Below, one piece after another: positions 8,875 to 17,245 of a DNA stretch of 64,000 nt. Every line of letters begins with the position of its first letter. Position 1 is the stretch's first letter. The translations under genes were made by a program, and so were the position numbers. Under the pieces are notes generated by a model. That model had not been told where the DNA came from. It saw only the letters and a list, made by a program, of their open reading frames with translations, and made no database searches. The stretch is from an uncultured Verrucomicrobiota bacterium (GTDB taxonomy: Bacteria; Verrucomicrobiota; Verrucomicrobiia; Verrucomicrobiales; Verrucomicrobiaceae). The stretch covers positions 59,141 through 123,140 of the forward strand of contig CAINGK010000173.1 in the NCBI GenBank assembly GCA_903848465.1, read 5' to 3'.

Positions 8875-9296
8875 GCACGGCTCACATCCCGGCGGAACTA
8901 CGCCGTCTGGTGCATGCCAGAGCGGGTGGTCGCTGTGAATATTGCCTCGCCCCAGCAGAGCTGGGCTTTCATGCACATCAGGTCGATCACATCATCGCGC
9001 AAAAACACGGCGGGGAAACGGTTGCGGAAAATCTCGCCATGTCCTGCATCGCTTGCAATCAGTTCAAAGGCAGTGATCTTTCCTCGCTCGATCCGGCCAA
9101 TAAGGAACTCGTTGCGCTGTTTCATCCGCGTCAGCAGGCCTGGCGGGATCACTTTGAGCTGCGGGGGCTGTTCATCGTGCCGAAAACAGCTGTGGGGCGT
9201 GTCACAGTCAATCTGCTGCAATTCAATGCACCGGAGCGAATCATCGAACGTGAATGGTTTGTGGCAGCGGATGCATACACCGAGGCAGGTCAGTGA
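8871..9296 (+). CDS. HNH endonuclease
   Basis: This 141-residue protein has a clear HNH fold. A first zinc knuckle CEYC is near residues 22-25, the HNH core HQVDHIIAQKHGG follows, and a second cysteine pair lies in CIACN with KG downstream. These nucleases bind a structural zinc and cut DNA with one divalent metal ion. The C-terminus (GRVTVNLLQFNAPERI) is conserved in the stand-alone relatives of this type. It is the second gene of a coupled pair and has no methyltransferase or McrBC neighbour, so it is not an obvious restriction system. Confidence 0.88.
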   Translation: MSTAHIPAELRRLVHARAGGRCEYCLAPAELGFHAHQVDHIIAQKHGGETVAENLAMSCIACNQFKGSDLSSLDPANKELVALFHPRQQAWRDHFELRGLFIVPKTAVGRVTVNLLQFNAPERIIEREWFVAADAYTEAGQ

Positions 9297-9421
9297 GGCT
9301 CTTAGCATGACGCAGAACGGGTGCTGAAGCAGGCGCTGGGGAAATAGAGGCGTCCGCCAGTTTCCCTGCATCCGCGATGAACAGAAACTTGTGAACGCCG
9401 CATTTGTGGTTTGAATGCCGC

Positions 9422-10996
9422 ATGATGTCGCATCTGTTGCCTTTGAAGTTCACGCGGAGTTTTCGCGTTGCCGCCGTCCTGATGTGCTGCCTGCCCTGCG
9501 GCGTTTGGGCACAGACGGATGCGGTGAAGCCGACGATCCCGCCCATCGAAGCGGGGCTGGAGCAGGTGGTGAAATGGACCTGGACGGTGGAGGCTTCCGA
9601 CGCATCGGCCTGGGGGTTCCCGGTGGATGTGCCTGCCGAAGTCACGGAAGTCAGACGTGGTGAGCCAGTGCCCGTGCAAAAAAAAGACGGCAAGGCGACT
9701 CCGGCCAAGGTGGTGCCTACGGGACCGCCTGCGACGATGCTGGAACATGTGGTGGCAAAGGGGGACTCTCTCACCAAGATCGCGCATGCCAACGGCGTCA
9801 CTATCGATCAGCTCAGGATTTTCAATGAGATGAAGAATGACCGCATCGTCATCGGTCAGGTGGTGAAGGTGCCGGGAGAGAGTGACATCAAGGTGATGGT
9901 CGCGGCGGCTGCCGCTGCGGCGGAGGCCGAAAAAGCAGCGGCCAAGGAAGCGGCCAAAGACGCACCCAAGGAGGCGGCGAAGGCAAAGGCCAAAAAGGCT
10001 GCGCCTGTGGTGCGGGAGGAGGCCCCCGTCTTGATCGCCACCAAGCCCCACCGGGCGCTGCCGCCTGCGGCTTGGGGCGCTTCTTCGCTGGTGCTCATCC
10101 AGGCCTTTCTGGACCGGCAGGGCTTCACCATCGGGCCGATCGATGGCACGGCGGGGCCGGTGTATGACGCGGCGTACAAGGCCTTTGAAAAAGCGCATCC
10201 CGGCGAGCTGCACACCCCGGAAGGCAAGCCTGGAGCTGGGATGAGAGCCATCGGCGGTCCCTACGTCGAGTACGTGCTCACGGCGGCAGACATGCGCTGG
10301 ATTTCACCGCACCCGGTCGCCGCCCCGAGTGGCAAAGGAAAGGCCAAGGCCGTGGAGCCGCCGCCCACCTTTGAGGAGCTGACCCACGAGACTTTCATGG
10401 CCTACCATTCGGGTTGGGAGTTTGTGGCCGAGCGCTTCCATGCCGCCGAGTCCTTCCTGCGCCACATCAATCCTGGCGTGAAAAATCCCAATGTGCCCGG
10501 TGCCGTGTTTCTGGTGCCGAATGTGCTGCCGTTTGAAATTGAAAAGGCCCTGGAAGAGCCGCTGCAACCTGCCGCAGATCCCGCTGCACCCATCACCGCC
10601 AGCATGCTGGGAGTGAGCCGCTTGATCATTCGCCGAGGGGATGCCGTCATCGCCAGCATGCCTGTGTCGTCTGCGCGTCCCGGCTTGCGTGGGCGCAAGA
10701 TATGGAAAGTGCTGGAAGTCATTCCGCGCCCGAAGCTTTCCAGCACGGGCGATCCCGCCGCACCCCTGAGCGTCCCTTACCGCTTGGCCGCCGGACCCAA
10801 CAATCCGGTGGGCATCGCATGGCTCAATCTGGCCAAAGGCAGCGATCCCAAACCGCTGCCCTACGGTCTGCACGGTACCAGCATTCCCGGCACCATGACA
10901 AAGCAGGAAAGCATCGGCGGCTTCCGCATGGCCAACTGGGACATCGCGCGCGCCGTGCGTCTGCTGCCCGTGGGCACGGAGATCAAGTGGGAGTAG
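9422..10996 (+). CDS. LysM and L,D-transpeptidase-like protein, Cys lost
   Basis: The protein has about 524 residues: a signal peptide, a LysM domain near residues 107-152 (HVVAKGDSLTKIA), an Ala/Lys-rich linker near 160-200, a peptidoglycan-binding-like helical domain near 220-265, and a C-terminal YkuD domain. The L,D-transpeptidase active site should read SxGC; here it reads SIGGFRMANWD, with Gly500 encoded by GGC where TGC (Cys) is expected, and the usual His before Gly replaced by Ile. The paralogue at 13218-14300 keeps SSHGC. The domain is therefore probably catalytically dead and may bind wall or regulate the active paralogue. Confidence 0.82.
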   Translation: MMSHLLPLKFTRSFRVAAVLMCCLPCGVWAQTDAVKPTIPPIEAGLEQVVKWTWTVEASDASAWGFPVDVPAEVTEVRRGEPVPVQKKDGKATPAKVVPTGPPATMLEHVVAKGDSLTKIAHANGVTIDQLRIFNEMKNDRIVIGQVVKVPGESDIKVMVAAAAAAAEAEKAAAKEAAKDAPKEAAKAKAKKAAPVVREEAPVLIATKPHRALPPAAWGASSLVLIQAFLDRQGFTIGPIDGTAGPVYDAAYKAFEKAHPGELHTPEGKPGAGMRAIGGPYVEYVLTAADMRWISPHPVAAPSGKGKAKAVEPPPTFEELTHETFMAYHSGWEFVAERFHAAESFLRHINPGVKNPNVPGAVFLVPNVLPFEIEKALEEPLQPAADPAAPITASMLGVSRLIIRRGDAVIASMPVSSARPGLRGRKIWKVLEVIPRPKLSSTGDPAAPLSVPYRLAAGPNNPVGIAWLNLAKGSDPKPLPYGLHGTSIPGTMTKQESIGGFRMANWDIARAVRLLPVGTEIKWE

Positions 10997-11206
10997 CGGG
11001 ACGCCACCGACGGAGGGGGATCATCTTGATCCCCGGTTTGGGAAGGTAAACCGAAAACGGGAATGGATGGCCTACGGAACACACGGAATACTCGGAAAAG
11101 AGCATTCCGCATAGGTCACTCAAAAGTTGAGGTTACGGTCAGGTGCTTTGTTCTGATTTTCCGTTTGTTCAGTGTATTCCGTAGGCCGCCATCTCCGTTT
11201 TTAGGC
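10997..11206. other. Intergenic region with one REP-like palindrome
   Basis: The region holds a perfect-looking palindrome around 11016-11034 (GGGGATCATCTTGATCCCC), one of several copies of the same motif in the window. The rest resembles degraded repeat sequence and has no gene. Confidence 0.5.
11016..11034. repeat. REP-like GGATCATC palindrome, copy 1
   Basis: This GGGATCATC/GATGATCCC-type inverted repeat recurs near 18652, 18701, 18980, 36475 and 36528. It sits just after the stop of the Cys-less L,D-transpeptidase gene. In transcript it would form a hairpin, but no T run follows. Confidence 0.55.
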
Positions 11207-11947
11207 TCACCGCTTCCTGCGGCGCTTGCGAATCGCGAGGACATCCCGTGCCATGCGGATGGAATCACGAATCAAATGTACGTGACCGCCGGGGGTTTCG
11301 TGCCAGGAGATGGAGGCTTCCTCAAAGGCGCAGCCGCTGTCATGCAGGGCGGCGAGCAGTTCGACATCAAAGGCAAAGCCCAGGATGCTGAGCTTGGGGG
11401 CGATGCGCAGGTAGGCGGCGCGCGGGACGAGCTTGAGGCCACACTGGCTATCGTGAATGGGGATGCGCAGCAGGGTGGAGACGAGGGTGCCAAAGATGCG
11501 GCCCATGAGCCGCCGCTTCCACTGCCGCTGCACCTTGGAGCTGGTCTGATCCCAGCGTGAGGCAAACAGCGCGGTCAGCGCTGCGGGCTGCAAACGGGCG
11601 CGCTGGATGAGACCGACCACTTCGGTGGCAGAGCAGGAGCCATCCGCATCCACGAAGCCCAGCCAGTCCACCGGCGCTGCCTGATCCCAGCCCGCATACA
11701 CGGCCCCGCCTTTGCCCAGATTGTGCGGCAGAAACAGCGGTGGCAGGAGGTGCGCATGGCGCTGGCACAGTGGGGTGATGATCTCGCGCATGCGCGCGGC
11801 TTCGCTGGCGTCCGAGCCGTCCTCCACCACCTGCATGGTCACACCGCCGAGTTCATGCGTCACCTCGCACAGTTCCGCGAGGAACGGGCCGATGCGCCCG
11901 CTTTCCTGAAAGCAGGGGATCACAAGATGAACGGTGGCTGGAGACAT
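11207..11947 (-). CDS. Family 2 glycosyltransferase
   Basis: This 246-residue GT-A enzyme resembles dolichyl- or polyprenyl-phosphate sugar synthases. It opens VHLVIPCFQESGRI, has the metal- and sugar-nucleotide-binding acidic pair in GFVDADGS near 95-101, and the later CGLKLVPR and LGFAFDVELL segments typical of the DPM/GtrB-like group. It lacks the C-terminal membrane helices of GtrB and ends in a run of Arg/Lys, so it is probably membrane-associated by charge. Acceptor and donor cannot be told from sequence. It is convergent with the preceding gene and not in an obvious polysaccharide cluster. Confidence 0.85.
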   Translation of the reverse strand: MSPATVHLVIPCFQESGRIGPFLAELCEVTHELGGVTMQVVEDGSDASEAARMREIITPLCQRHAHLLPPLFLPHNLGKGGAVYAGWDQAAPVDWLGFVDADGSCSATEVVGLIQRARLQPAALTALFASRWDQTSSKVQRQWKRRLMGRIFGTLVSTLLRIPIHDSQCGLKLVPRAAYLRIAPKLSILGFAFDVELLAALHDSGCAFEEASISWHETPGGHVHLIRDSIRMARDVLAIRKRRRKR

Positions 11948-12447
11948 TGGTTGGCTGGTGACTGCAGTTCAGCAGAAACCACGGGAGGTAAAAGCTAAAT
12001 CCATTGCCGCCTTTCATCTTTCGCACGGCGGCAGAGTTCTTTACTGCGGCGCATCACAAACTTTCAAAAGTCCCTCCTCACCAAAGTAGTGGGTTCTGTG
12101 TTCCTGTTGATCGACCACGACAAGGACGGCGGACCTTTTTGAGCGCCTGCGCCGTGACAGACCCGAAACCACGGACCCGCACAGCGGTTCCCTGCCAGCT
12201 CTGGGTGTCGCGCCACGCAGGGCCGGTAGGGATGCGCTGTGCGCGTCCCTAGAATCCTTCGTCCCAGCGCGTCTGCTGACTGACACGCTCCATCCCTTTC
12301 CATACGCTGCCGTTTCCGATTCGCGCGAGACTGCCGTGCATCGCCCATCTGCCAAAGTAGCCCCTCGCAAAATGAAGGTTTGTGCTGCGTGGCAGTATAA
12401 GATTGCAGGGCAGGCGGGTTTTGTGTCTTTATCGTGGCCCAAACACC
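11948..12447. other. 500-base non-coding stretch with repeats
   Basis: No convincing gene is present. Positions 12042-12064 match 63463-63485 at 22 of 23 bases, so this is a dispersed repeat. Around 12170-12250 lie inverted segments around the words GCGCTGTGCGCGTCCC and CGCACAGCGG, which look like another repeat family. The promoter of the lipoprotein gene should lie near 12380-12440. Confidence 0.45.
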
Positions 12448-13208
12448 ATGCGACCTTGGCACTTCATTTTCGTACTGCTCCTGCTGGCTTTGCCTGCCTG
12501 CAGTTCGATGGATCGCATGCTCAAAGCCAAGCCCATCGCGCTGTCGCCGTTTTTTGAGCAGCCTTGGCTGGCACAAGATGCCACCAAGCAGCTCGGATTT
12601 CAAAAAGTCTGGACCACGCCCGATCCGCAGGTGCTGGCGGTGGGGAAGGCGAAACGAAAGCTCTACATCGCTCCGGTCACGCTGAATTATCTGCGTCCGA
12701 TCAACCAGCCCCTCTCTTCCGGGGAGGTCGCGTGGGGTGGCGTGCAGCGGCAGCAGGCCGAGATCGCAGCGCGCTTGCGGGAGGAGTTTGTGGCGGCTTT
12801 TCGCGGGTCGCCCTCGCCGCTGTACCGTCTGGTGAACGGCCCGGCAAGGATACGCTGACGCTGCAACTGGCGGTGATCGAACTCAATCCCACCAGCCCCA
12901 AGGGAAACGCTGTGGTGACCCTGCTCAAGTTTGCAGTCACGCCCTTCATGGGCTTCGCCGCCTACCTTACGAAAGGCAACATGGCCATCGAGGGCAAGGT
13001 GTCCGACTCCAGTTCACGCCGGGCCTACTTCCAGTTTGCGGACAATGAGTGCGACAAGCTGACCTTCATCAATCTGCGGGATTACCAGCCCTATGGCCAC
13101 GCGGCGAACAGCATGCGCTACTGGGCCAGGCAGTTTGAGCTGATGACGCGCTCTCCGCGCGGCTGGAAGGTGAAGGATTCGGGCTCCGTCACGCTGCGGT
13201 TCAATTGA
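12448..13208 (+). pseudogene. DUF3313-like lipoprotein, frameshifted
   Basis: The first part (12448 to about 12840) encodes a lipoprotein signal with a lipobox (LPAC) and an exported domain. It hits a stop at 12856-12858. The homologous-looking remainder continues in the next frame from about 12840 to 13208 (DTLTLQLAVIELNPTSPKG onwards). Restoring one G in the run near 12838-12843 would join the two into one protein of about 253 residues. The pattern fits DUF3313-type outer-membrane lipoproteins, though the family name is a tentative reading. Either the gene is broken or the sequence has a one-base deletion error. Confidence 0.7.
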
Positions 13209-13217
13209 GCGGAGCCG

Positions 13218-14300
13218 TTACTTCCTGCCAAACAGCCGGGAGAAGAAACCACGCCGGGGTGCCGGTGCAGGCGCGGGGGCCGGGGTCGCGGGCAGTGCCT
13301 TGGCAGCCACGACGGGGCGCGGCGTGGCCGGAGGGCCTTCGATGATGACCGTCATGCCCTGGGTGATCAGTTTGACCAATCGCACCACGTCCCAGTTGGC
13401 CGTGCGCATGCAGCCGTGGCTGGAAGTGCGGCCGATGTTCTGCGGCGAGTTCGTGCCGTGAATGCCGATGCCGGGGCGGTTCAGGCCGATCCACATGACG
13501 CCGACGGGGTTGTTCGGGCCGATGGGCAGCTCGTAGGAGTTGCTGCTGCGCACGCCGTATTCCAGCACGCTTTTGTCCCAGCGGAAGGTGGGCATTTGCG
13601 TGATGCCGAGGATGCGCCAAGTGCCGGGCGGCGTGGCCAGATGGCCGCTGCCGGGAGTGATGGGCAGAGTGGCGAGCAGCTTGTCGCCATCCCACAAATC
13701 CAGCACCTTTTCCTTGGTGTCGATCTTGATGACGCGGTTCACAAATTCCGGCACCTGCGGCAGCTTGGCTATTTCCGTGAGTTCTTCGATCACAAACGGC
13801 TGCACGGTGGGCACCTTCACGACATCGCCGGGCTTGAGCGCGTCCATTTTGAGGGGCTTGTTGATGAATTCCAGCAGCTCCGGCGCGCTGTGAAAGCGCT
13901 CGGTCAGGAACTCCAGCAGCGAGTCATAGGGCAGGTACTTCTTCTTGCTCTGCGCGGAGGGTTGCTTCGGCACCTCGCCCACAAATTTGAGGTCTTCCTC
14001 GCGGATCGTGTAGGTGGTGTAAACCTCCGGCACGCTGGAGATGTCCAGCGTGGAGTCTGCCAACTCGGTCTCCGGCAGGCTGTGGGCGTGCTGGTAACGC
14101 TTCAGCGCCTTCGTGGTGAATTCCCCTGGGCGACCGTCGAGCTTCCCAGGGCCAAAGAGCTGCGTATCCAGGAAGATCTGCAGGCGCAGGATGTCATCGA
14201 CAGGAGCCGGAGCCTTCGGCAGCGGATCAGGAAGAGTCAGCGCCGAAGCCGAGCAGACGGCGAGCAGCAGAGGAAGAATGAGGATAAACGGAAGCTTCAT
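13218..14300 (-). CDS. L,D-transpeptidase (YkuD family)
   Basis: This 360-residue protein has a signal peptide (MKLPFILILPLLLAVC), a peptidoglycan-binding-like helical region near residues 30-75, and a YkuD domain with the complete active site: HGTNSP followed by SSHGCMRTANWD, with catalytic Cys297 and His295. It should make 3-3 cross-links in peptidoglycan or attach proteins to it. A Pro/Ala-rich tail and a basic end (RRGFFSRLFGRK) follow. It is clearly paralogous to the protein at 9422-10996, sharing the ERFHSA and VPTVQPF-type middle segment, but it lacks LysM. The ATG at 14300 opens the signal peptide; a longer in-frame start was rejected. Confidence 0.92.
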   Translation of the reverse strand: MKLPFILILPLLLAVCSASALTLPDPLPKAPAPVDDILRLQIFLDTQLFGPGKLDGRPGEFTTKALKRYQHAHSLPETELADSTLDISSVPEVYTTYTIREEDLKFVGEVPKQPSAQSKKKYLPYDSLLEFLTERFHSAPELLEFINKPLKMDALKPGDVVKVPTVQPFVIEELTEIAKLPQVPEFVNRVIKIDTKEKVLDLWDGDKLLATLPITPGSGHLATPPGTWRILGITQMPTFRWDKSVLEYGVRSSNSYELPIGPNNPVGVMWIGLNRPGIGIHGTNSPQNIGRTSSHGCMRTANWDVVRLVKLITQGMTVIIEGPPATPRPVVAAKALPATPAPAPAPAPRRGFFSRLFGRK

Positions 14301-14504
14301 GGGGGAATGCAAAGGCCCAGCAGAATGATGCCAGCCTTGCGCAAGTATGCGCACCCCATAGAGAATGGGGACGCCCGATCCCGCAAGTGAAGATGCGGGG
14401 CTTGTGAAGGGCGGGCGCAAGCCGGATGCCCGCCCGAAGTCCACCCCGTGGCGTGGTCCGCACTCTCCGAGTGCGGTGTCTGGGCAGAGTCAGCCCCCGC
14501 GCCT
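14301..14504. other. Four consecutive strong hairpins
   Basis: The region upstream of the L,D-transpeptidase gene has four short inverted repeats in a row: 14354-14370 (CCCCAT stem), 14380-14399 (CCCGCA stem), 14409-14435 (GGGCGGGC stem) and 14458-14476 (CCGCACTC stem). No gene is present. They could be repeat debris or the structured part of an RNA whose 3' end is the tmRNA-like tail that follows. Confidence 0.5.
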
Positions 14505-14576
14505 GCGCATTGACTGAGCATGGAGACGCTACGGACAACGGTTATTCGGTCAGGGGTTCAACTCCCCTCGCCTCCA
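14505..14576 (+). ncRNA. ssrA: tmRNA 3'-end-like sequence, possible att site
   Basis: The segment reads like the tRNA-like 3' domain of tmRNA: a TTCGG-type lead-in, a T arm with stem AGGGG (14552-14556), loop TTCAACT and stem CCCCT (14564-14568), then CGCCTCC and discriminator A at 14576. CCA is not encoded. I found no matching GGAGGCG 5' strand or TTCGAC-type 5' domain on either side, and the L,D-transpeptidase gene occupies the place where a full tmRNA would begin. It is therefore a 3' fragment, as left by integration at ssrA, or an unusual split gene. The fragment lies at the left edge of the accessory island. Confidence 0.55.
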
Positions 14577-14821
14577 CTTCCATGATGCAACTATTCGCCT
14601 GGCATCTTTTTTTCAGTGTGCTTTCCGGGACGTTGGTTGGCAGAGTGGGCGGGGAATTCGGGAAGCGAGATTCGCAAGAGCTTCCGCAGGCCGCTGCGGA
14701 AAGAGGATGGCGACGCGTGGTTTGCGGTGCGGTTGTGAGGGCATTTTTGACCACGGATTTCACGACCAGCACGGATTTGGCTAACGTTGACAAGAGGAGG
14801 GCTCGTGCTTGAGTGCGCAGC
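14577..14821. other. Non-coding spacer
   Basis: No gene was seen. Near 14750-14780 are short CACGGAT words of a type that also occurs near 19324-19354. A purine-rich AGAGGAGGG lies near 14794, too far from the next start to be its ribosome site. Confidence 0.3.
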
Positions 14822-15430
14822 ATGAAAACGATTTTTTGGTTTTTACTGGCGTGTATTGCAGCGTCCGTATTTTTGATTTCGCCCTGGGGGACGGAATTTT
14901 TGAAGCTTGGCGGGGTCAAGGTATTGCCGCCGGTGGTGGCGACTGAGGCAGCGGAATACCTGGATGGAACGCTGCTGGTGACGAAATGCAGGCGGCTGAT
15001 TCGATCCGTGGTGCGTGACCCCTCAAGCGTGAAGTGGAACGATGAAAAGGTGTGGTCGGCGGATGGTCAGGGGCAGGTATCGGTGGATTTCACGACGCTG
15101 AATGGGTTTGGCGGGCCGGTGCGGGAGACGTGGTATTTCTCGTTTGATGCTGATGGGAAGGTGGTATCCATCATCACCCCGAAGGGTGAGCAGCTTGAAT
15201 CAGCGCGGGAGGCGGAGCGTTTGGCATCGGCAAAGCGTGCGGAGAAAAAGGAGAAAGCGGCGGAGCTGGCGGTGACTTCCCAGGCGGCGATGGAAGGGCA
15301 CACGCTGGCGGAGATCGAGGCTACGCATGGGAAGGCGATGCAGAAGGATGCGGCCACGGGCTGGGCGGTGTGGCCGCAGTTCAGTGCCCGTTTCGCTGAG
15401 GGGAAAGTGGTGGAGGTGAAGCTGCCTTGA
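14822..15430 (+). CDS. Membrane-anchored hypothetical protein
   Basis: The protein has about 202 residues. An N-terminal hydrophobic segment (MKTIFWFLLACIAASVFLI) is a signal anchor or signal peptide. A predicted exported domain follows with WYFSFDADGKVVSI, then a charged Lys/Glu/Ala helix near residues 120-150 and a short C-terminal domain ending VVEVKLP. I do not recognise the family. It is the first gene to the right of the tmRNA-like fragment, so it may belong to the accessory island. The ATG at 14822 was preferred over the GTG at 14813 because it opens the hydrophobic segment. Confidence 0.6.
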   Translation: MKTIFWFLLACIAASVFLISPWGTEFLKLGGVKVLPPVVATEAAEYLDGTLLVTKCRRLIRSVVRDPSSVKWNDEKVWSADGQGQVSVDFTTLNGFGGPVRETWYFSFDADGKVVSIITPKGEQLESAREAERLASAKRAEKKEKAAELAVTSQAAMEGHTLAEIEATHGKAMQKDAATGWAVWPQFSARFAEGKVVEVKLP

Positions 15431-16040
15431 GGGCTTAACCTTAAGTTCAGCGGCATCTGTGCCCATTTGCTGTAGCGCATGGCTGGGCGTTGCAGTCATT
15501 TCACTTTGTGTGCAAAATGCCTGGCAACGTTCCTTCGCTTTCCTCCTACGGACTGCAGCGCCGCTCTGGGACGTAGGTTGGGAGTGTTTGGCGCGCGGTG
15601 CTTGCCAATGCTCCAACACTCTCTGCGCCAAACCGCCCGACTGCGAGGGCGACCGTACGCCAGGGTATTTGCAGCACGCTGACAGACGGGCGGGCTGTTG
15701 CCACGCCCATCCTACGACGAGCGTGCATGTGGACCCACACCTCCCCAACACCCCCAAAGGTGGTATCAGGCAGCATGAAGTAGCAGATAAAATTTGACTT
15801 TGAAAATTTAGACCCAAGTGTTGTGTCATCCTTCAGGTGGCTGGTGTGAAGAACGCGGCGGGCCGGGAGGGGGACAGCGAAGGAGGCAGTGAAGAACTCT
15901 GAGTCTCGCAACCTACAGGCCGGTGCGGCAGCCAGGCATGGCGGCTCCGGCTGTTTTCAATGGTCTGCATCCCTGCGCTTTTCGGCGCACTCAAAGGCCG
16001 CTCCATGCACCAAGAATACCACAACTAACTACACACTACC
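15431..16040. other. 610-base region without a convincing gene
   Basis: Several short overlapping frames occur in all directions, but none has protein-like composition. The segment 15640-15770 (ACGCTGACAGACGGGCGGG and CCATCCTACGACGAGCGTG words) looks like an intergenic repeat family. The last 50 bases probably hold the promoter of the helix-turn-helix gene. Confidence 0.4.
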
Positions 16041-16337
16041 ATGAAACTGCCACAGAACGTTCAATCCTCCTCGTCTTCCGCTTCCTCTTCCTCCCCATCC
16101 GCGCCTGCGCCTGCTGCTTCCGCGCCACCCTCCCTCTCCGCAGCCGCCTTTGGCTCTGAGCTTCTCACGCCGGAGCAGTTGTCGCTGCGGCTCAATGTTT
16201 CGCGGCGTTGCCTGGGGAATTGGACGCGGGAGCGGCTCATTCCCATGGTCAAGATCGGGCGGGTGTGTCGCTTTAACCTGCCGCAGGTCATGGCAGCGCT
16301 GGAGAAACACGTGCAGGGCGTCGCCACCACTCGCTGA
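16041..16337 (+). CDS. Helix-turn-helix, excisionase-like protein
   Basis: This 98-residue protein has a Ser/Ala/Pro-rich N-terminus of about 40 residues and a compact MerR/excisionase-type helix-turn-helix (LLTPEQLSLRLNVSRRCLGNWTRERLI, then the turn IPMVKIGRVCRFN). Such proteins act as excisionases or as replication and partition regulators on plasmids and islands. It stands 23 bases in front of the primase-like gene on the same strand, so it may control that operon or the origin-like repeats at 18.5-18.9 kb. Confidence 0.75.
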   Translation: MKLPQNVQSSSSSASSSSPSAPAPAASAPPSLSAAAFGSELLTPEQLSLRLNVSRRCLGNWTRERLIPMVKIGRVCRFNLPQVMAALEKHVQGVATTR

Positions 16338-16360
16338 GAAACCCCCAGCCCACCACGACC

Positions 16361-17245
16361 ATGAAACTCACGCTTGATCGTTTGGAGAAGGTTCGGCAGC
16401 GCGGCTCCCGGATCATCGCCCGCTGCCCGGCCTGTGCCGAGCTGGACCGGGACAAGGCAGCGGACAACCTCGTCATCTTTGACAGCGGAATCTTTGCCTG
16501 CGCCGCTTATCAGGGGGATCGCGAGCATGCCTGCCGCATCCTGCAACTAGCCGGGAGCAACGAACGCGGTCATGGGCAGGGGAAGCACGTAAGCCCCGTT
16601 TTTTCCCTGTCCATGTGCTGCCAGAAACCCACGCAGGACGCGTCGCAGCCCGACTTCGCTGCCATCACCCGCGCGGCGTGCCGCCGCCTCTCAGACAGCG
16701 AGGAAGCGCAGGCACGCATCGCTGCAGAGTTCGGTGTGCGGGTGGAGACGATCCACCGCATCGGCGTGGATGAAGGGCGCATCGGCCTCTTCTCCGATCT
16801 CCGCATTGGCGGCAGACAGTGCCTGCCAGACCGCATCGGCTACATCTATCCGCAGGGCGTCAAAATCCGCCATCCGTGGGGTCCGCAGTCGCAGGCGCGT
16901 TTTGCCTGGGCCTGGGGCCGTGCCACGGAGCCCTGGCGTTTCACCCTGAGCTCATGGCGGCCCTGGGTGCGGCATTTCATCATCACGGAAGGAGAGTCCG
17001 ATCTCATCGCGCTGGTAGATGCTGGTATGGAAAATCTCACGCCCGTCGGCAAGGGCTCCGCCATCGTGGCCAGCCCGGGCACTTCCTTCAAGGCGGAATG
17101 GGCTGCCGGGTTCGAAGGCCGCCACGTCAGCCTCGTGTTTGACAACGACCCCGCCGGGGCCGCCGCAACCGCCCGCATCGCCGAACTGCTGCGCCCGCAT
17201 GCAGCCCGGGTAAACGTCCTCAACTACCCTCAGTGCCAGCCATGA
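16361..17245 (+). CDS. Toprim primase-like protein of mobile element
   Basis: The protein has 294 residues. The N-terminus has a zinc-like CPAC at 22-25 with further Cys and His around residues 45-60, similar to a primase zinc finger. The C-terminal half is a Toprim domain with the catalytic EGESD at 210-214 and the metal-binding DNDPAG motif starting at Asp261. It lacks a helicase domain and resembles the short primase-type proteins that phages, satellites and plasmids encode beside a RepA-like ATPase. Its stop overlaps the start of that ATPase gene (ATGA), so the two are co-translated. Confidence 0.85.
   Translation: MKLTLDRLEKVRQRGSRIIARCPACAELDRDKAADNLVIFDSGIFACAAYQGDREHACRILQLAGSNERGHGQGKHVSPVFSLSMCCQKPTQDASQPDFAAITRAACRRLSDSEEAQARIAAEFGVRVETIHRIGVDEGRIGLFSDLRIGGRQCLPDRIGYIYPQGVKIRHPWGPQSQARFAWAWGRATEPWRFTLSSWRPWVRHFIITEGESDLIALVDAGMENLTPVGKGSAIVASPGTSFKAEWAAGFEGRHVSLVFDNDPAGAAATARIAELLRPHAARVNVLNYPQCQP

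Noticed and set aside
14522..14576. A short tRNA gene
   Set aside because: No D arm or anticodon arm can be folded, and the acceptor pairing of GGAGACG with CGCCTCC has a mismatch.
14220..14800. A complete or permuted tmRNA gene
   Set aside because: No GGAGGCG acceptor partner, no TTCGAC 5' domain and no tag-like frame was found on either side.
15546..15911. A 121-codon minus-strand frame
   Set aside because: Composition matches an intergenic repeat family and not a protein.
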